Shown here: positions 1 through 7,046 of the stretch, one piece after another
How positions within the stretch are numbered: position 1 is the first letter of the stretch
Layout: every line of letters begins with the position of its first letter
Assembly (NCBI GenBank): GCA_036675505.1
Contig: JAKFEW010000008.1
Coordinates: 1-27,715 of the forward strand
DNA: 27,715 bases
Origin: JAKFEW01 sp036675505
Lineage (GTDB): Bacteria; Cyanobacteriota; Sericytochromatia; S15B-MN24; JAQBPE01
Direction: 5' to 3'
Notes under the pieces: model-generated
What the model was told of the DNA's origin: nothing
Databases searched by the model: none
What the model saw: the letters and a program-made list of their open reading frames with translations, nothing else
Made by a program: the position numbers and the translations under genes

Positions 1-315
1 GGCGCGTTGCCCGAGCCGGCGCAGCCCGTGGTCGGCCTGGACGACGAGGTGGCGAAAATGCCGGCGGCGATCGCCATCGAGCAGCTCAAGCCCGACGGCC
101 CGGCTTCGGTCATCCGCGACAACAGCGCCGCCGTGCGCACCACGCTCGACCGGGTCGAGCGCGGCCGCTCGTTGCCCAGCTGGCGCGGCGAGGGCTTCGG
201 CTGTGCCCAGACCCGCACCCCCGCCCCCACGGGCCAGGGTGCTGGCGAGGGCGTGGGGCTCGCCGCCCTCGTGCTCGGCCTGGTGGGCTGGCGGCGCTGG
301 AGGCGGCGCCCGTGA
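1..315 (+). CDS. C-terminal part of an exported protein with a Cys/TM/Arg sorting-type tail (5' partial)
   Basis: The reading frame is open to the left window edge, so the true start lies outside and only about 104 residues are visible. The visible body is not recognisable. The last 40 residues are informative: a Cys (in GFGCAQT), a Pro/Gly linker, a short hydrophobic stretch (GVGLAALVLGLVGW) and a terminal Arg cluster (RRWRRRP). That order, Cys then TM then basic end, is the plan of MYXO-CTERM-type sorting signals, in which a rhombosortase-like or CAAX-like protease cuts near the Cys. The assignment is by resemblance only, and a simple C-terminal membrane anchor fits equally well. The stop overlaps the next gene's GTG start (GTGA), so the two are translationally coupled and head a run of four exported proteins. 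Confidence 0.6.
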   Translation, partial: GALPEPAQPVVGLDDEVAKMPAAIAIEQLKPDGPASVIRDNSAAVRTTLDRVERGRSLPSWRGEGFGCAQTRTPAPTGQGAGEGVGLAALVLGLVGWRRWRRRP

Positions 316-899
316 AGCAGTTGCTCGCAGGGGTGGCGCTCCGCCTTCGTTGGCTCCCGTTGGTCGTCGCGCTCGCCGCCCTCGCACCGTTTTCCCCGGC
401 CGCGGCCCAGAGCGCCGACCCGGCCTGGCGGACCTACGAGGACCCGGACGGCCGCTTCGCGATCGAGTTTCCTCGTGGCTGGACGGTTGGCCGCGACCCC
501 TTCCAGATCCTCGTCGCGACGGCGCCGCGGGAATCCAGCGATGACCCCTTCCAGGAAACGATCAAGATCGTGGCGACCGACGTCGCCCCCGGCATCACGC
601 TCGATCACTACTACCGCAATTCGCTCGAGGTCTACCGGAGCATCTGGAAGGTTCATGGCGCCGCCGACGGCTCCGTGGCGGGCGTCCGCGCCCGTCGCGT
701 CGTGATCGACCAGACCATCGGCAGGCTCAAGAGCCGCCTGCTCAAGTGTTTCGTGATCGGCCGGGGCCGCGTCTTCGTGATCACGCTCGCCAGCGAGCCC
801 CTCGCCTTCGATCGCCAATTGCCGGTCTTCGAAGCCGTGCTCTCGACCTTCAAGCCTGCTGCCGCTCCACTGGTCCCCCCCCACCACGCCAAGATGTGA
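312..899 (+). CDS. Exported PsbP/DUF1795-like protein
   Basis: A 195-residue protein. It begins with a basic stretch and a hydrophobic core that ends in PAAAQS, a typical signal-peptidase I site near residue 33. The mature part opens with YEDPDGRFAIEFPRGWTV, the aromatic, glycine-punctuated start seen in PsbP-like and DUF1795 domains (small alpha-beta sandwich proteins acting outside the cytoplasm). A VFEAVLSTFKP-like end is also common in that group, where it closes the domain. The GTG start is chosen because it overlaps the previous stop (GTGA) and gives a complete signal peptide. The precise role is unknown. The position between exported proteins suggests an envelope function. The fold assignment is by sequence pattern only. 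Confidence 0.7.
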   Translation: MKQLLAGVALRLRWLPLVVALAALAPFSPAAAQSADPAWRTYEDPDGRFAIEFPRGWTVGRDPFQILVATAPRESSDDPFQETIKIVATDVAPGITLDHYYRNSLEVYRSIWKVHGAADGSVAGVRARRVVIDQTIGRLKSRLLKCFVIGRGRVFVITLASEPLAFDRQLPVFEAVLSTFKPAAAPLVPPHHAKM

Positions 900-906
900 G
901 GAAAAA

Positions 907-1692
907 GTGATCCCGCAACGCTCGATTTCAGCCGCCCTCGCCGCCGCCATCCTCGCGCTCGTCCCCGCTGCTCCGGCCGAAGCGATTCAGTTCGCGAACT
1001 CCAACACGACAGGCAAGTCCGTCGTGATCATCCCGCTCCGCACGAGTGGCATGATCTTCGGCCCCGTGGGCTATTCGCTCGGCGTGCGGATCATCCCGAG
1101 CCCTTCCGACGTGCTCGGGCCCATGAACCTGGGCGGCGGCGTCAAGGATGGCCCCGGCTACATGGGGGACATCGATTTCGCGCTGCGCTACAAGTACACG
1201 ATCGCCGACATCAACTTCCTCGGCCGCTTCAACCCGTCGGTCTCGCCGTTCCTGGGCTACCGAGGGCTCGCTGCCGGGTACGCGGCGGATCCCCTCGCGT
1301 CCGCGGCGGCTACCCAGACCGTGGGTGGCGGCCTCGCGTACGTCCACGGCCTCCACTATGGTGTCGGTGCCGAGACCGAGCTGCCGCTCGGCTTCTCGGG
1401 CTTCGCCCACGGCGGGATGACGACGCTCCTGGGGGGCGGCTGGAATGGCGAGCACATCGGGGTCACGGGCAGGTCGAGCGTCTCGGGCAGCCTCAACCCC
1501 CAGGGCATGACCCTCCCGCTCTTCGGCTTCGGCGCCGCCTGGCAGCTTGGTCCGGTCTTCCGGATCGCCCTGGGCTGGGACATCTTCGCGCTCCCGACCA
1601 ACTTCCGCACCCAGGCCCCGACGCTCGCCAACGGCGCCACCTGGATCAACGGGTTCTCGGTCGGCGTCACGCTGCTCGGCCTCTCCTTCTAG
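907..1692 (+). CDS. Exported protein, probable outer-membrane beta barrel
   Basis: A 261-residue protein with a signal peptide (cleavage probably after PAEA, near residue 26). The rest is rich in Gly, Ala and aromatics and alternates hydrophobic and polar residues in short strands (for example FALRYKYTIADINFLGRF and FRIALGWDIFALPTNF). The C-terminus is GVTLLGLSF. A final Phe after alternating residues is the recognition signal for the BAM outer-membrane assembly machine, so a small beta barrel is likely. No specific family is recognised. The GTG start is supported by GAGGAAAAA directly upstream, with the GAG overlapping the previous stop region. It lies 7 bp after the preceding gene, in the same operon. 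Confidence 0.65.
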   Translation: MIPQRSISAALAAAILALVPAAPAEAIQFANSNTTGKSVVIIPLRTSGMIFGPVGYSLGVRIIPSPSDVLGPMNLGGGVKDGPGYMGDIDFALRYKYTIADINFLGRFNPSVSPFLGYRGLAAGYAADPLASAAATQTVGGGLAYVHGLHYGVGAETELPLGFSGFAHGGMTTLLGGGWNGEHIGVTGRSSVSGSLNPQGMTLPLFGFGAAWQLGPVFRIALGWDIFALPTNFRTQAPTLANGATWINGFSVGVTLLGLSF

Positions 1693-1699
1693 CCGCTCC

Positions 1700-2326
1700 A
1701 TGCGGCACGCGTTGATCGGCCTCGTTGCCGTGCTCGCCCTCGCCTCGGCGGCCCCCGCCGAGGCGGGGAACCCGCCCGGCTGGCCGATTCGACCCTCGCA
1801 GCCGGCGGCCAAGCCGGCCAAAAAGCCCGCCAAGAAGCCGGCCAGGCCGGCCAAGCCCGCGGCCAAGAAGGTCCGCTGCTCGGCCACCGGCATCCCGGTC
1901 TGGCCGATCGTGCCGCTCAAGGCGCCGCCCAAGGTGCGCGCGATGCACCAATCGATCCTCAGCGCGGCGGCCGACTGCGATTACGCCCGGCTCGAGCGCC
2001 TCGCGGTCGCCGGCCGGCCGAAATTCGATTTCACGTTCGGCGACGCGAAGCGCCCGGGCGCCTTTTGGCGCGGGCTCGAGGCCAAGGGCGACCCCTTCCT
2101 GCGGCGCATGATCCAGATCATGAAGCTCGACTACCGTCGCGACGGCAAGGTCTACGTCTGGCCCGCGGCGTTCGCGCGCAGCGCGACCGATGAAGACTGG
2201 GAGAAGCTGATTCCGCTCTTCGGCGAGAAGGAGATGGTGGTCTTCCGCGACTACGGCGGTTACACCGGCATCCGGCTCGCCATCCACGAGGACGGCGACT
2301 GGCTCTATTGCATCGAGGGCGACTGA
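1700..2326 (+). CDS. Exported hypothetical protein with Lys/Pro/Ala-rich linker
   Basis: A 208-residue protein. The ATG at 1700 is chosen because it opens a good signal peptide (ALIGLVAVLALASAAPAEAG), whereas the longer frame upstream is only the shadow of the previous gene. After cleavage comes a low-complexity stretch of PAKK/PAKP repeats (about residues 36-55), likely flexible and able to touch anionic cell wall or membrane. A compact domain of about 150 residues follows (AMHQSILSAAADCDYARLERLA ... VFRDYGGYTGIRLAIHEDGDWLYCIEGD). Cys residues near the start and end of this domain could pair once exported. No family is recognised. It sits 7 bp after the barrel gene and closes the operon. There is no clear Shine-Dalgarno sequence, so coupling to the upstream gene is likely. 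Confidence 0.7.
   Translation: MRHALIGLVAVLALASAAPAEAGNPPGWPIRPSQPAAKPAKKPAKKPARPAKPAAKKVRCSATGIPVWPIVPLKAPPKVRAMHQSILSAAADCDYARLERLAVAGRPKFDFTFGDAKRPGAFWRGLEAKGDPFLRRMIQIMKLDYRRDGKVYVWPAAFARSATDEDWEKLIPLFGEKEMVVFRDYGGYTGIRLAIHEDGDWLYCIEGD
1808..1870 (+). repeat. Low-complexity PAKK/PAKP-coding repeat
   Basis: Imperfect repeats of a GCC-AAG/AAA-CCG-type unit encode alternating Pro, Ala and Lys in the exported protein. This is a codon-level low-complexity tract, prone to slippage and useful as a strain marker. It shows no sign of being a mobile element. Confidence 0.6.
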
Positions 2327-2366
2327 CGCCCACGCGGCGGCCCTACACCCCGAGCCGGGTCGACGC

Positions 2367-3080
2367 CTACGCCAGCCTCAGCGTGAGCCAGAAGGTGCTG
2401 CCGCGACCGGGCTCGCTCTTGACGCCGATCTCGCCGCCGTGCGCCTCGATGAGGTGCTTGGCGAGCGCGAGCCCCAGGCCGGCACCGCCCTGGGAACGCG
2501 TCGCGCTCTGATCGAGCTGGGCAAAGCGCTGGAAGAGGCGCACCTGGTCGGCCAGGGTGATACCCACACCGGTGTCGCTGACCTCGATGCGCACGTGGTC
2601 CGCCGCCGGACGGACGCGCAGCGTGATCGTCCCGCCTTCAGGCGTGAACTTCACGGCGTTCGAGAGCAGGATGCGCAGCAACTGATGGAGGCGCTCCTCG
2701 TCGCCCAGCACCGCAGGCAGCACCTCGGGCAGCTCCATCATGAGCGTGTGGCGCTTGGCGAGCGCGGCCTGGCTGATGCCCCGCACGGCGGCCTCGCAGA
2801 CCCAGCCGAGGTCGACCGCGAGGAGGGACACCGTGAGCCGGCCGGCCTCGATGCGGCTCATATCGAGCATGTCGTTCACGAGCGTCAGGAGGCCGTCGGC
2901 ACCCTCCAGGACCCGCCCGAGGTATTCGCGCTGCTCGGAGGTGATCGGGCCCGCCATCCCATCGGCAACGAGGCTGGTGTAGCCCATGATCACGTTGATG
3001 GGCGTGCGCAGCTCATGCGAGAGGATGCCGAGGAAAGCCTCCTTGGCGAGATCGACTTCGGTCAAGTCGGGGCGAGGCAT
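2367..3080 (-). CDS. Soluble sensor-less histidine kinase (HisKA-HATPase_c)
   Basis: A 237-residue protein made only of the transmitter core of a two-component sensor kinase. The H-box SHELRTPIN places the phospho-accepting His at residue 22. The ATP-binding domain shows the N-box (LLSNAVKF), G1 (DTGVGI), F-box (FQRFAQ) and G2 (GGAGLGLALAKH), so it looks catalytically complete. It has no membrane segment, PAS, GAF or HAMP domain, so it must take its input from a partner or be a remnant of a longer kinase. The ATG at 3080 has only AGGA about 12 nt upstream. No response regulator is adjacent. The nearest receiver (18624-19028) is degenerate and 15 kb away. It is convergent with the exported-protein operon. 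Confidence 0.88.
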   Translation of the reverse strand: MPRPDLTEVDLAKEAFLGILSHELRTPINVIMGYTSLVADGMAGPITSEQREYLGRVLEGADGLLTLVNDMLDMSRIEAGRLTVSLLAVDLGWVCEAAVRGISQAALAKRHTLMMELPEVLPAVLGDEERLHQLLRILLSNAVKFTPEGGTITLRVRPAADHVRIEVSDTGVGITLADQVRLFQRFAQLDQSATRSQGGAGLGLALAKHLIEAHGGEIGVKSEPGRGSTFWLTLRLA

Positions 3081-3163
3081 ACCGGGCCGTTTCCTGTGGT
3101 GGCCGTCCGCCTTGATGGCGGGAAGGCGAGTAAGCGTGCGTTATCCCAGCATTCCCCGGAAAT

Positions 3164-3182
3164 ATTGCACGTTTGTTGCAAT
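3164..3182. promoter_or_regulatory. Inverted repeat, candidate operator between divergent genes
   Basis: ATTGCA, a 7-bp spacer (CGTTTGT), then TGCAAT: 6-bp perfect arms in an AT-rich island between the divergent histidine-kinase and NHL-lipoprotein genes. It is 84 bp upstream of the kinase start and about 150 bp upstream of the NHL start. The size and symmetry suit a dimeric repressor or activator. The regulator is unknown. Confidence 0.4.
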
Positions 3183-3294
3183 TAGATTTCGCGACAATTT
3201 CTTCACCACGACTTTACGCGTGGAGCCGGTCCGTTCACCGATAACGGCTGATGGACACCCGATCCATGTGACGGGTATATCATGCTCGACTCGT

Positions 3295-3300
3295 TATGAT
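3295..3300 (+). promoter_or_regulatory. Possible -10 element (TATGAT) of the NHL lipoprotein gene
   Basis: TATGAT lies 33 bp before the ATG at 3334, in an AT-rich stretch of the 253-bp gap 3081-3333. No good -35 box sits 17-18 bp upstream; GTGACG is 21 bp away. The promoter is therefore tentative, or activator dependent. Confidence 0.35.
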
Positions 3301-3333
3301 CACCATGATCACCGGCCCGGAAGCAGGTTAGTC

Positions 3334-5214
3334 ATGCACCGTCCCGAACGCGCGCTCACGCGCGCTTCTTCGCTCCGTCGACCCTTGCTGGTCCTCGCCA
3401 TCGCCGCCGTCGCGACGGTCGCCTGCAATGGTGACAAGGGCGGGGTGAAGGTCGCGCCCCAGGCCGACCAGATCATCAAGTCGTCGGGCGGCATCGTGGC
3501 GAGCAACGTCGGCCGGATGGTCGGCAAGGTGAAGAACGGCCCGATCGGCCTGATCGAGAGCCAGGGCGCCGGCCTGAGGCTACTGGCCGCTGAGAATTTG
3601 ATCGCGGTCGCCGGCGCGCGCGTCGAGGTGACCGACGCTGACGGCCACGTCGTCTCGATGGGCTCGGCCACCACCGACGAGTCGGGTGCTTTCGCGATTC
3701 GACGCTTCAAGCAGTCCGCCGCCGTGCTCTACGTGCGCGCGGAGTACGTCGTGGGCGATCAGACCGTCGTGTTGCGCGGGGTGGCACCGGCCCCCCGCAA
3801 GCCCGGGGCGGTGGACGTGCTGGTGGATCCGGCGGCCTCGTTGGTCGCGAAGAAGGCGCTCGCCATGATCGCGACGCGGGCGCTCGCCGCCAAGGAAGTC
3901 GACGCCGCGGCGCTCGACCGCGTGGCGCGGGCGCTCGCCGGCGAGATGGATGGGGCGACGCTCGCCACCGCCGCGCTGGGCAGCGACGCGGAGGCGGCCC
4001 GCGCATTCGACCAACTGCTCGACCGCAAGCCCGCGCTCGACGAGGCGCTCAAGCAGATCCTCGGCGGCGGGCCCCTGCTGAAGCTGCTCGACCCCACGCC
4101 CGACGGCTCGGCCAATGGCATGGGCGGCAAGGCGCCGCTGGCGCTGCGGCCACCCACCGCCAACCTCACCACCTCGGCGCCCGGCACCGTCTTGCTCGCC
4201 GGGTCCGGCCAGAAGGGCTTCGCCAACGGCCCCTCGGCCACGGCGGCCTTCGCCGTGCCCTACGACATCGCGACCGACGCCGCCGGCAACGCGTACGTCG
4301 CGGACTCCGACAACCACCGCATCCGCAAGATCGCCCCGGACGGCACCGTGAGCACGGTCGCCGGCACCGGCGAGCCGGGCTTCGCCGACGGCCCCGGCGC
4401 CACGGCGCAATTCAACGCCGCGAGCGGCGTCGCGGTGGGGCCGGGCGGCGCGCTCTACGTCGCGGATTACGGCAACAACCGCATCCGCAAGATCACCATC
4501 GAGCAGGGCGTCGCCACCGTATCCACGTTGGCGGGCAACGCCGCCCCCGGCTTCGCTGACGGCCAGGGCGTGGCCGCGCGCTTCGCGGCGCCCAGCGACC
4601 TCACCGTCGACGCGACGGGCGTCGTCTACGTGGCGGACACCGACAACAACTGCGTCCGGCGCATCACGCCGGAAGGCGCCGTCACGAAGATCGCGGGCAG
4701 CGGCACCGAGGGCCTGGTCGACGGCGCGGCGCTCGAGGCGCAGCTCAGCACGCCGAGCGACGTGGCGATCGACAGCCGAGGGCGCGTGTTCGTCGCCGAC
4801 ACCGGCAACCATGCGATCCGCGTGCTGCGCGATGGCCGGCTCGTGACGCTGGCCGGCAACGGCAGCCATGGCTTCGCCGACGGCCAGGGCGCCACCGCGC
4901 GCTTCAACACTCCCTACGGCATCGCCGTCGGCCCGGCCGGGCTGCTCTACGTGGCTGACAGCTCGAACAACAGCATCCGCATCGTGAGCCCGGCCGGCGC
5001 CGTGACGACCTTCTGGGGCGAGGGCGGCCCGATCTCGGATCCGCCGAAGGGCCTGTTCAATGGCCCGAGCGGCGTGGCGATCCGCCTGAACGCGGCCGGG
5101 CTGCCGGAGGTGTTCGTGGCGGATAGCGGGCTGCATGTGCTGCGGAAGTTCGCGTTGAGCGTGCCCGGGACGGGCGCGGCGGGCAGCGGCGGGGGCGAGC
5201 TGGCGCCCAAGTAG
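3334..5214 (+). CDS. Lipoprotein with a six-blade NHL-repeat propeller
   Basis: A 626-residue protein. The ATG at 3334 is preceded by AGG and gives a lipoprotein signal (AIAAVATVAC, lipidated Cys near residue 30); the longer open frame upstream is antisense to the kinase. The mature part begins with a beta-sandwich-like module (about residues 65-150, with VAGARVEVTDADGHVV and TTDESGAFAIR) resembling carboxypeptidase regulatory-like domains. An Ala-rich helical stretch follows. Residues about 290-610 hold six NHL-type repeats, each with a PxGhAhDxxGxhYVADxxNxxIRKh pattern; the sixth is diverged. Six blades make a closed propeller, usually a binding platform for protein or polysaccharide. It probably faces the periplasm or the cell surface. 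Nothing catalytic is visible. It appears to be transcribed alone. Confidence 0.88.
   Translation: MHRPERALTRASSLRRPLLVLAIAAVATVACNGDKGGVKVAPQADQIIKSSGGIVASNVGRMVGKVKNGPIGLIESQGAGLRLLAAENLIAVAGARVEVTDADGHVVSMGSATTDESGAFAIRRFKQSAAVLYVRAEYVVGDQTVVLRGVAPAPRKPGAVDVLVDPAASLVAKKALAMIATRALAAKEVDAAALDRVARALAGEMDGATLATAALGSDAEAARAFDQLLDRKPALDEALKQILGGGPLLKLLDPTPDGSANGMGGKAPLALRPPTANLTTSAPGTVLLAGSGQKGFANGPSATAAFAVPYDIATDAAGNAYVADSDNHRIRKIAPDGTVSTVAGTGEPGFADGPGATAQFNAASGVAVGPGGALYVADYGNNRIRKITIEQGVATVSTLAGNAAPGFADGQGVAARFAAPSDLTVDATGVVYVADTDNNCVRRITPEGAVTKIAGSGTEGLVDGAALEAQLSTPSDVAIDSRGRVFVADTGNHAIRVLRDGRLVTLAGNGSHGFADGQGATARFNTPYGIAVGPAGLLYVADSSNNSIRIVSPAGAVTTFWGEGGPISDPPKGLFNGPSGVAIRLNAAGLPEVFVADSGLHVLRKFALSVPGTGAAGSGGGELAPK
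4201..5157 (+). repeat. Six NHL repeats (about 160-170 bp period)
   Basis: Tandem protein repeats with a recurring spacer GFADGxGATAxFxxP followed by a YVAD-core strand (as YVADSDNHRIRKI, YVADYGNNRIRKI, YVADTDNNCVRRI, FVADTGNHAIRVL, YVADSSNNSIRIV and FVADSGLHVLRKF). The third copy carries a Cys in place of the usual Arg or Gly. The sixth has lost its spacer motif. Confidence 0.85.
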
Positions 5215-5275
5215 CGAGCGGCCAGGGCCCCCTCACCGCCCTCGGCACGCCTGTCGACTTTTCGAAACAAAGTAC

Positions 5276-5305
5276 TTGACGAACCCCTTCCCGAGCGCCT
5301 AGGAT
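5276..5305 (+). promoter_or_regulatory. Sigma-70-type promoter of the DUF4173 gene
   Basis: TTGACG (5276-5281), an 18-bp spacer, then TAGGAT (5300-5305). This is the best promoter in the window; transcription should start near 5312, about 38 nt before the ATG. The -10 region is within CCTAGGATGAA, which recurs exactly before the universal stress protein gene. Confidence 0.75.
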
Positions 5306-5321
5306 GAATCCACTTTGCATC

Positions 5322-5346
5322 CCAAAGCGCTTTGGAGGTAACCTCC
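5322..5346 (+). promoter_or_regulatory. Perfect palindrome overlapping the RBS, plus an SD-masking hairpin
   Basis: CCAAAGCGCTTTGG (5322-5335) is a perfect 14-bp palindrome with the central CG typical of LacI-family operators. It lies about 10 bp after the predicted transcription start. Its last two bases are the first two of the Shine-Dalgarno GGAGG (5334-5338), which can also pair with CCTCC at 5342-5346 across a TAA loop. The site could be a DNA operator, an RNA switch at the RBS, or both. Confidence 0.5.
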
Positions 5347-5349
5347 CCC

Positions 5350-6921
5350 ATGTCCGAGCACCCGCGCATCGGTTTCTGGATCCTCGCCGCCGCGATCGCC
5401 CTGGGCGCGCTCGGCGACCTGCTCTTCTGGCCCGGCGCCGACGGCCTCAACGTGGTGCTCTGGCTCGCCGCCGGCGCCGCGCTGGCCTGGACCGTGGTGC
5501 GCGGCCTGCGGCTCGCGGCCCCGCGCGAGCGGCTGGTGCTCGCGGCGCCGGCGCTGCTCTTCGCGCTGCTCATCGCCTGGCGCGACTCCCCCACGCTGCG
5601 CCTGCTCGACTTCCTCGCGATCGGCGTGGCGCTCTCGCTGCCGATGTGGCGGCCGGCTTCCGGCGCGCCCTGGCGCGCCATGCCCGCGGAGGCGGCCGCG
5701 GGGCTCGCGATCTGCGCCCGCGAGGCCGTGGGCGGCGCGGTCAAGCTGCTCGCCGTCGACGTGCCCTGGTCGCTGCTGCGCGGGTCCGGCTGGGGCCGGC
5801 GCGGCCTGGCGGTCGGCCGTGGCCTGGCGGTGGCGGCGGGGCCGCTCATGATCTTCGGCGGGCTCTTCATGATGGCCGACGCGGGCTTCGAGCAGACCGT
5901 CTGGTCCGTGATGGAGTTCGACCCGTTCAATGCCTTCCTCCACGCCTACTCCGCGGGCGCCTGCGCGTGGCTCGCGGCGGGCCTGCTGCGCGGCGCGCTC
6001 GCCGACCGCCAGGGCGTGCCGGCCGTCGCGCCGGCCGCGCCGCCGGACCGTTGGCGGATCGGCGCGGTCGAGCTCGTCGTGGCGCTCGGCCTGATCGACT
6101 TGCTCTTCGCGGCCTTCGTCGCGCATCAGCTGCCCTGGTTCTTCGGCGGCGCGGCGCTGGTGGCCGAGACGCATGGCCTCACGATGGCGGACTACGCCCG
6201 GCGCGGCTTCTTCGAGCTCGGCATCGTGACAGGCCTCGCCCTGCCGCTGCTCTTCGGCGTGCGTTGGCTGATGGGACCGGGCCTAGGCCTGCTGCCCGAG
6301 CGGATCTACGGGGCGCTCGCGGGCACCATGCTCGCGATGCTGGTGGTCATCATCGCCTCGGCGGCGCACCGGATGGCGATCTACCAGGACACCTTCGGGC
6401 TCACCGAGCTGCGCGTCTACGTGCTCGCCTTCGAGGCCTGGATGGCTGGCCTGCTCGCCTGGTTCGGCGCGACGGTGCTGCGTGGCAAGCCTGAGCGCTT
6501 CGCGGGCGGCGCGGTGGCCTGGGGCTTCGCGGGCGTCATGGCGCTGCATGTGCCGAACGTCGAGGCCGAGATCGTGCGTGCCAACGTGGCGGCGGCGGCC
6601 AAACACGGCGTGCTCGACGCCGGCTACCTCACGACGCTCAGCGCGGACGCCGTGCCGGCGCTCGCCGCGTCGATGCCCGCGCTGACCATCGAACAGCGGA
6701 TGGTGGTGGCCGAGCGGTTTGCGGCGGCGGCACGCCGGGAGGAGGATTGGCGCACCTGGAACCTCTCGCGCTGGGCGGCGCGCGACGCGGCGCTCGAGCT
6801 CATGTCCGCGCCCGCGGCAGTCGCGCCGGGCTCAGCGCAGGTCGTCAGCCTCGTTGCGCGTGGCCGTCGTCTTGAGGTCGGTCACGACGTGCGCGAAGTG
6901 CACCGCGAGGGCGCCGATTAG
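5350..6921 (+). CDS. DUF4173-family polytopic membrane protein
   Basis: A 523-residue protein with about 10-12 hydrophobic segments over the first 400 residues and a soluble C-terminal tail. The segment DYARRGFFELGIVTGLALPLL, followed by a LTELRVYVLAFEAWMAGLLAWF-like stretch, is characteristic of DUF4173 (related to DUF4153), a family of uncharacterised inner-membrane proteins. The ATG at 5350 is chosen for GGAGG at 11 nt. The last 90 bp overlap, on the opposite strand, the end of the small membrane-protein gene at 6832-7041, so the two transcripts are complementary at their 3' ends. The molecular function is unknown. It has its own promoter and probable operator, so it is regulated separately from its neighbours. 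Confidence 0.8.
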   Translation: MSEHPRIGFWILAAAIALGALGDLLFWPGADGLNVVLWLAAGAALAWTVVRGLRLAAPRERLVLAAPALLFALLIAWRDSPTLRLLDFLAIGVALSLPMWRPASGAPWRAMPAEAAAGLAICAREAVGGAVKLLAVDVPWSLLRGSGWGRRGLAVGRGLAVAAGPLMIFGGLFMMADAGFEQTVWSVMEFDPFNAFLHAYSAGACAWLAAGLLRGALADRQGVPAVAPAAPPDRWRIGAVELVVALGLIDLLFAAFVAHQLPWFFGGAALVAETHGLTMADYARRGFFELGIVTGLALPLLFGVRWLMGPGLGLLPERIYGALAGTMLAMLVVIIASAAHRMAIYQDTFGLTELRVYVLAFEAWMAGLLAWFGATVLRGKPERFAGGAVAWGFAGVMALHVPNVEAEIVRANVAAAAKHGVLDAGYLTTLSADAVPALAASMPALTIEQRMVVAERFAAAARREEDWRTWNLSRWAARDAALELMSAPAAVAPGSAQVVSLVARGRRLEVGHDVREVHREGAD

Positions 6922-7041
6922 CAGCGCGGCGACCGAGGCGGCGATCGCCTTGTTGCGCTCATGGTTCACGAGCAGCACGCCCGCGACGACGCCCAGGAAG
7001 TGGACGAGCGCGAAGACGAAGATGCCGATGGCCCAGGCCAT
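6832..7041 (-). CDS. Small two-TM membrane protein (69 aa)
   Basis: A 69-residue protein with two hydrophobic segments (about residues 3-25 and 31-52) joined by a short polar NHERNKA turn, then a polar tail TDLKTTATRNEADDLR. The ATG at 7041 lies 5 bp after the ddl stop, so it is translated as the third gene of the esterase-ddl operon. The function is unknown; the hairpin layout and small size suggest an accessory subunit. Its 3' 90 bp lie antisense to the end of the DUF4173 gene. A longer open frame in the same register running back through ddl is a shadow. Confidence 0.7.
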   Translation of the reverse strand: MAWAIGIFVFALVHFLGVVAGVLLVNHERNKAIAASVAALLIGALAVHFAHVVTDLKTTATRNEADDLR

Positions 7042-7046
7042 GTCGC

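Noticed and set aside
928..1932. A 334-codon antisense frame over the exported-protein operon
   Set aside because: It spans two real genes and their junction, has unnatural composition and has no RBS.
3580..5136. A 518-codon antisense frame within the NHL gene
   Set aside because: Its repetitive Arg/Ala/Gly/His translation is only the reverse complement of the NHL repeats, and there is no RBS or signal.
4201..5157. Repeat array that could be mistaken for CRISPR or minisatellite DNA
   Set aside because: The period is about 160-170 bp, the copies diverge and the frame codes NHL repeats throughout.
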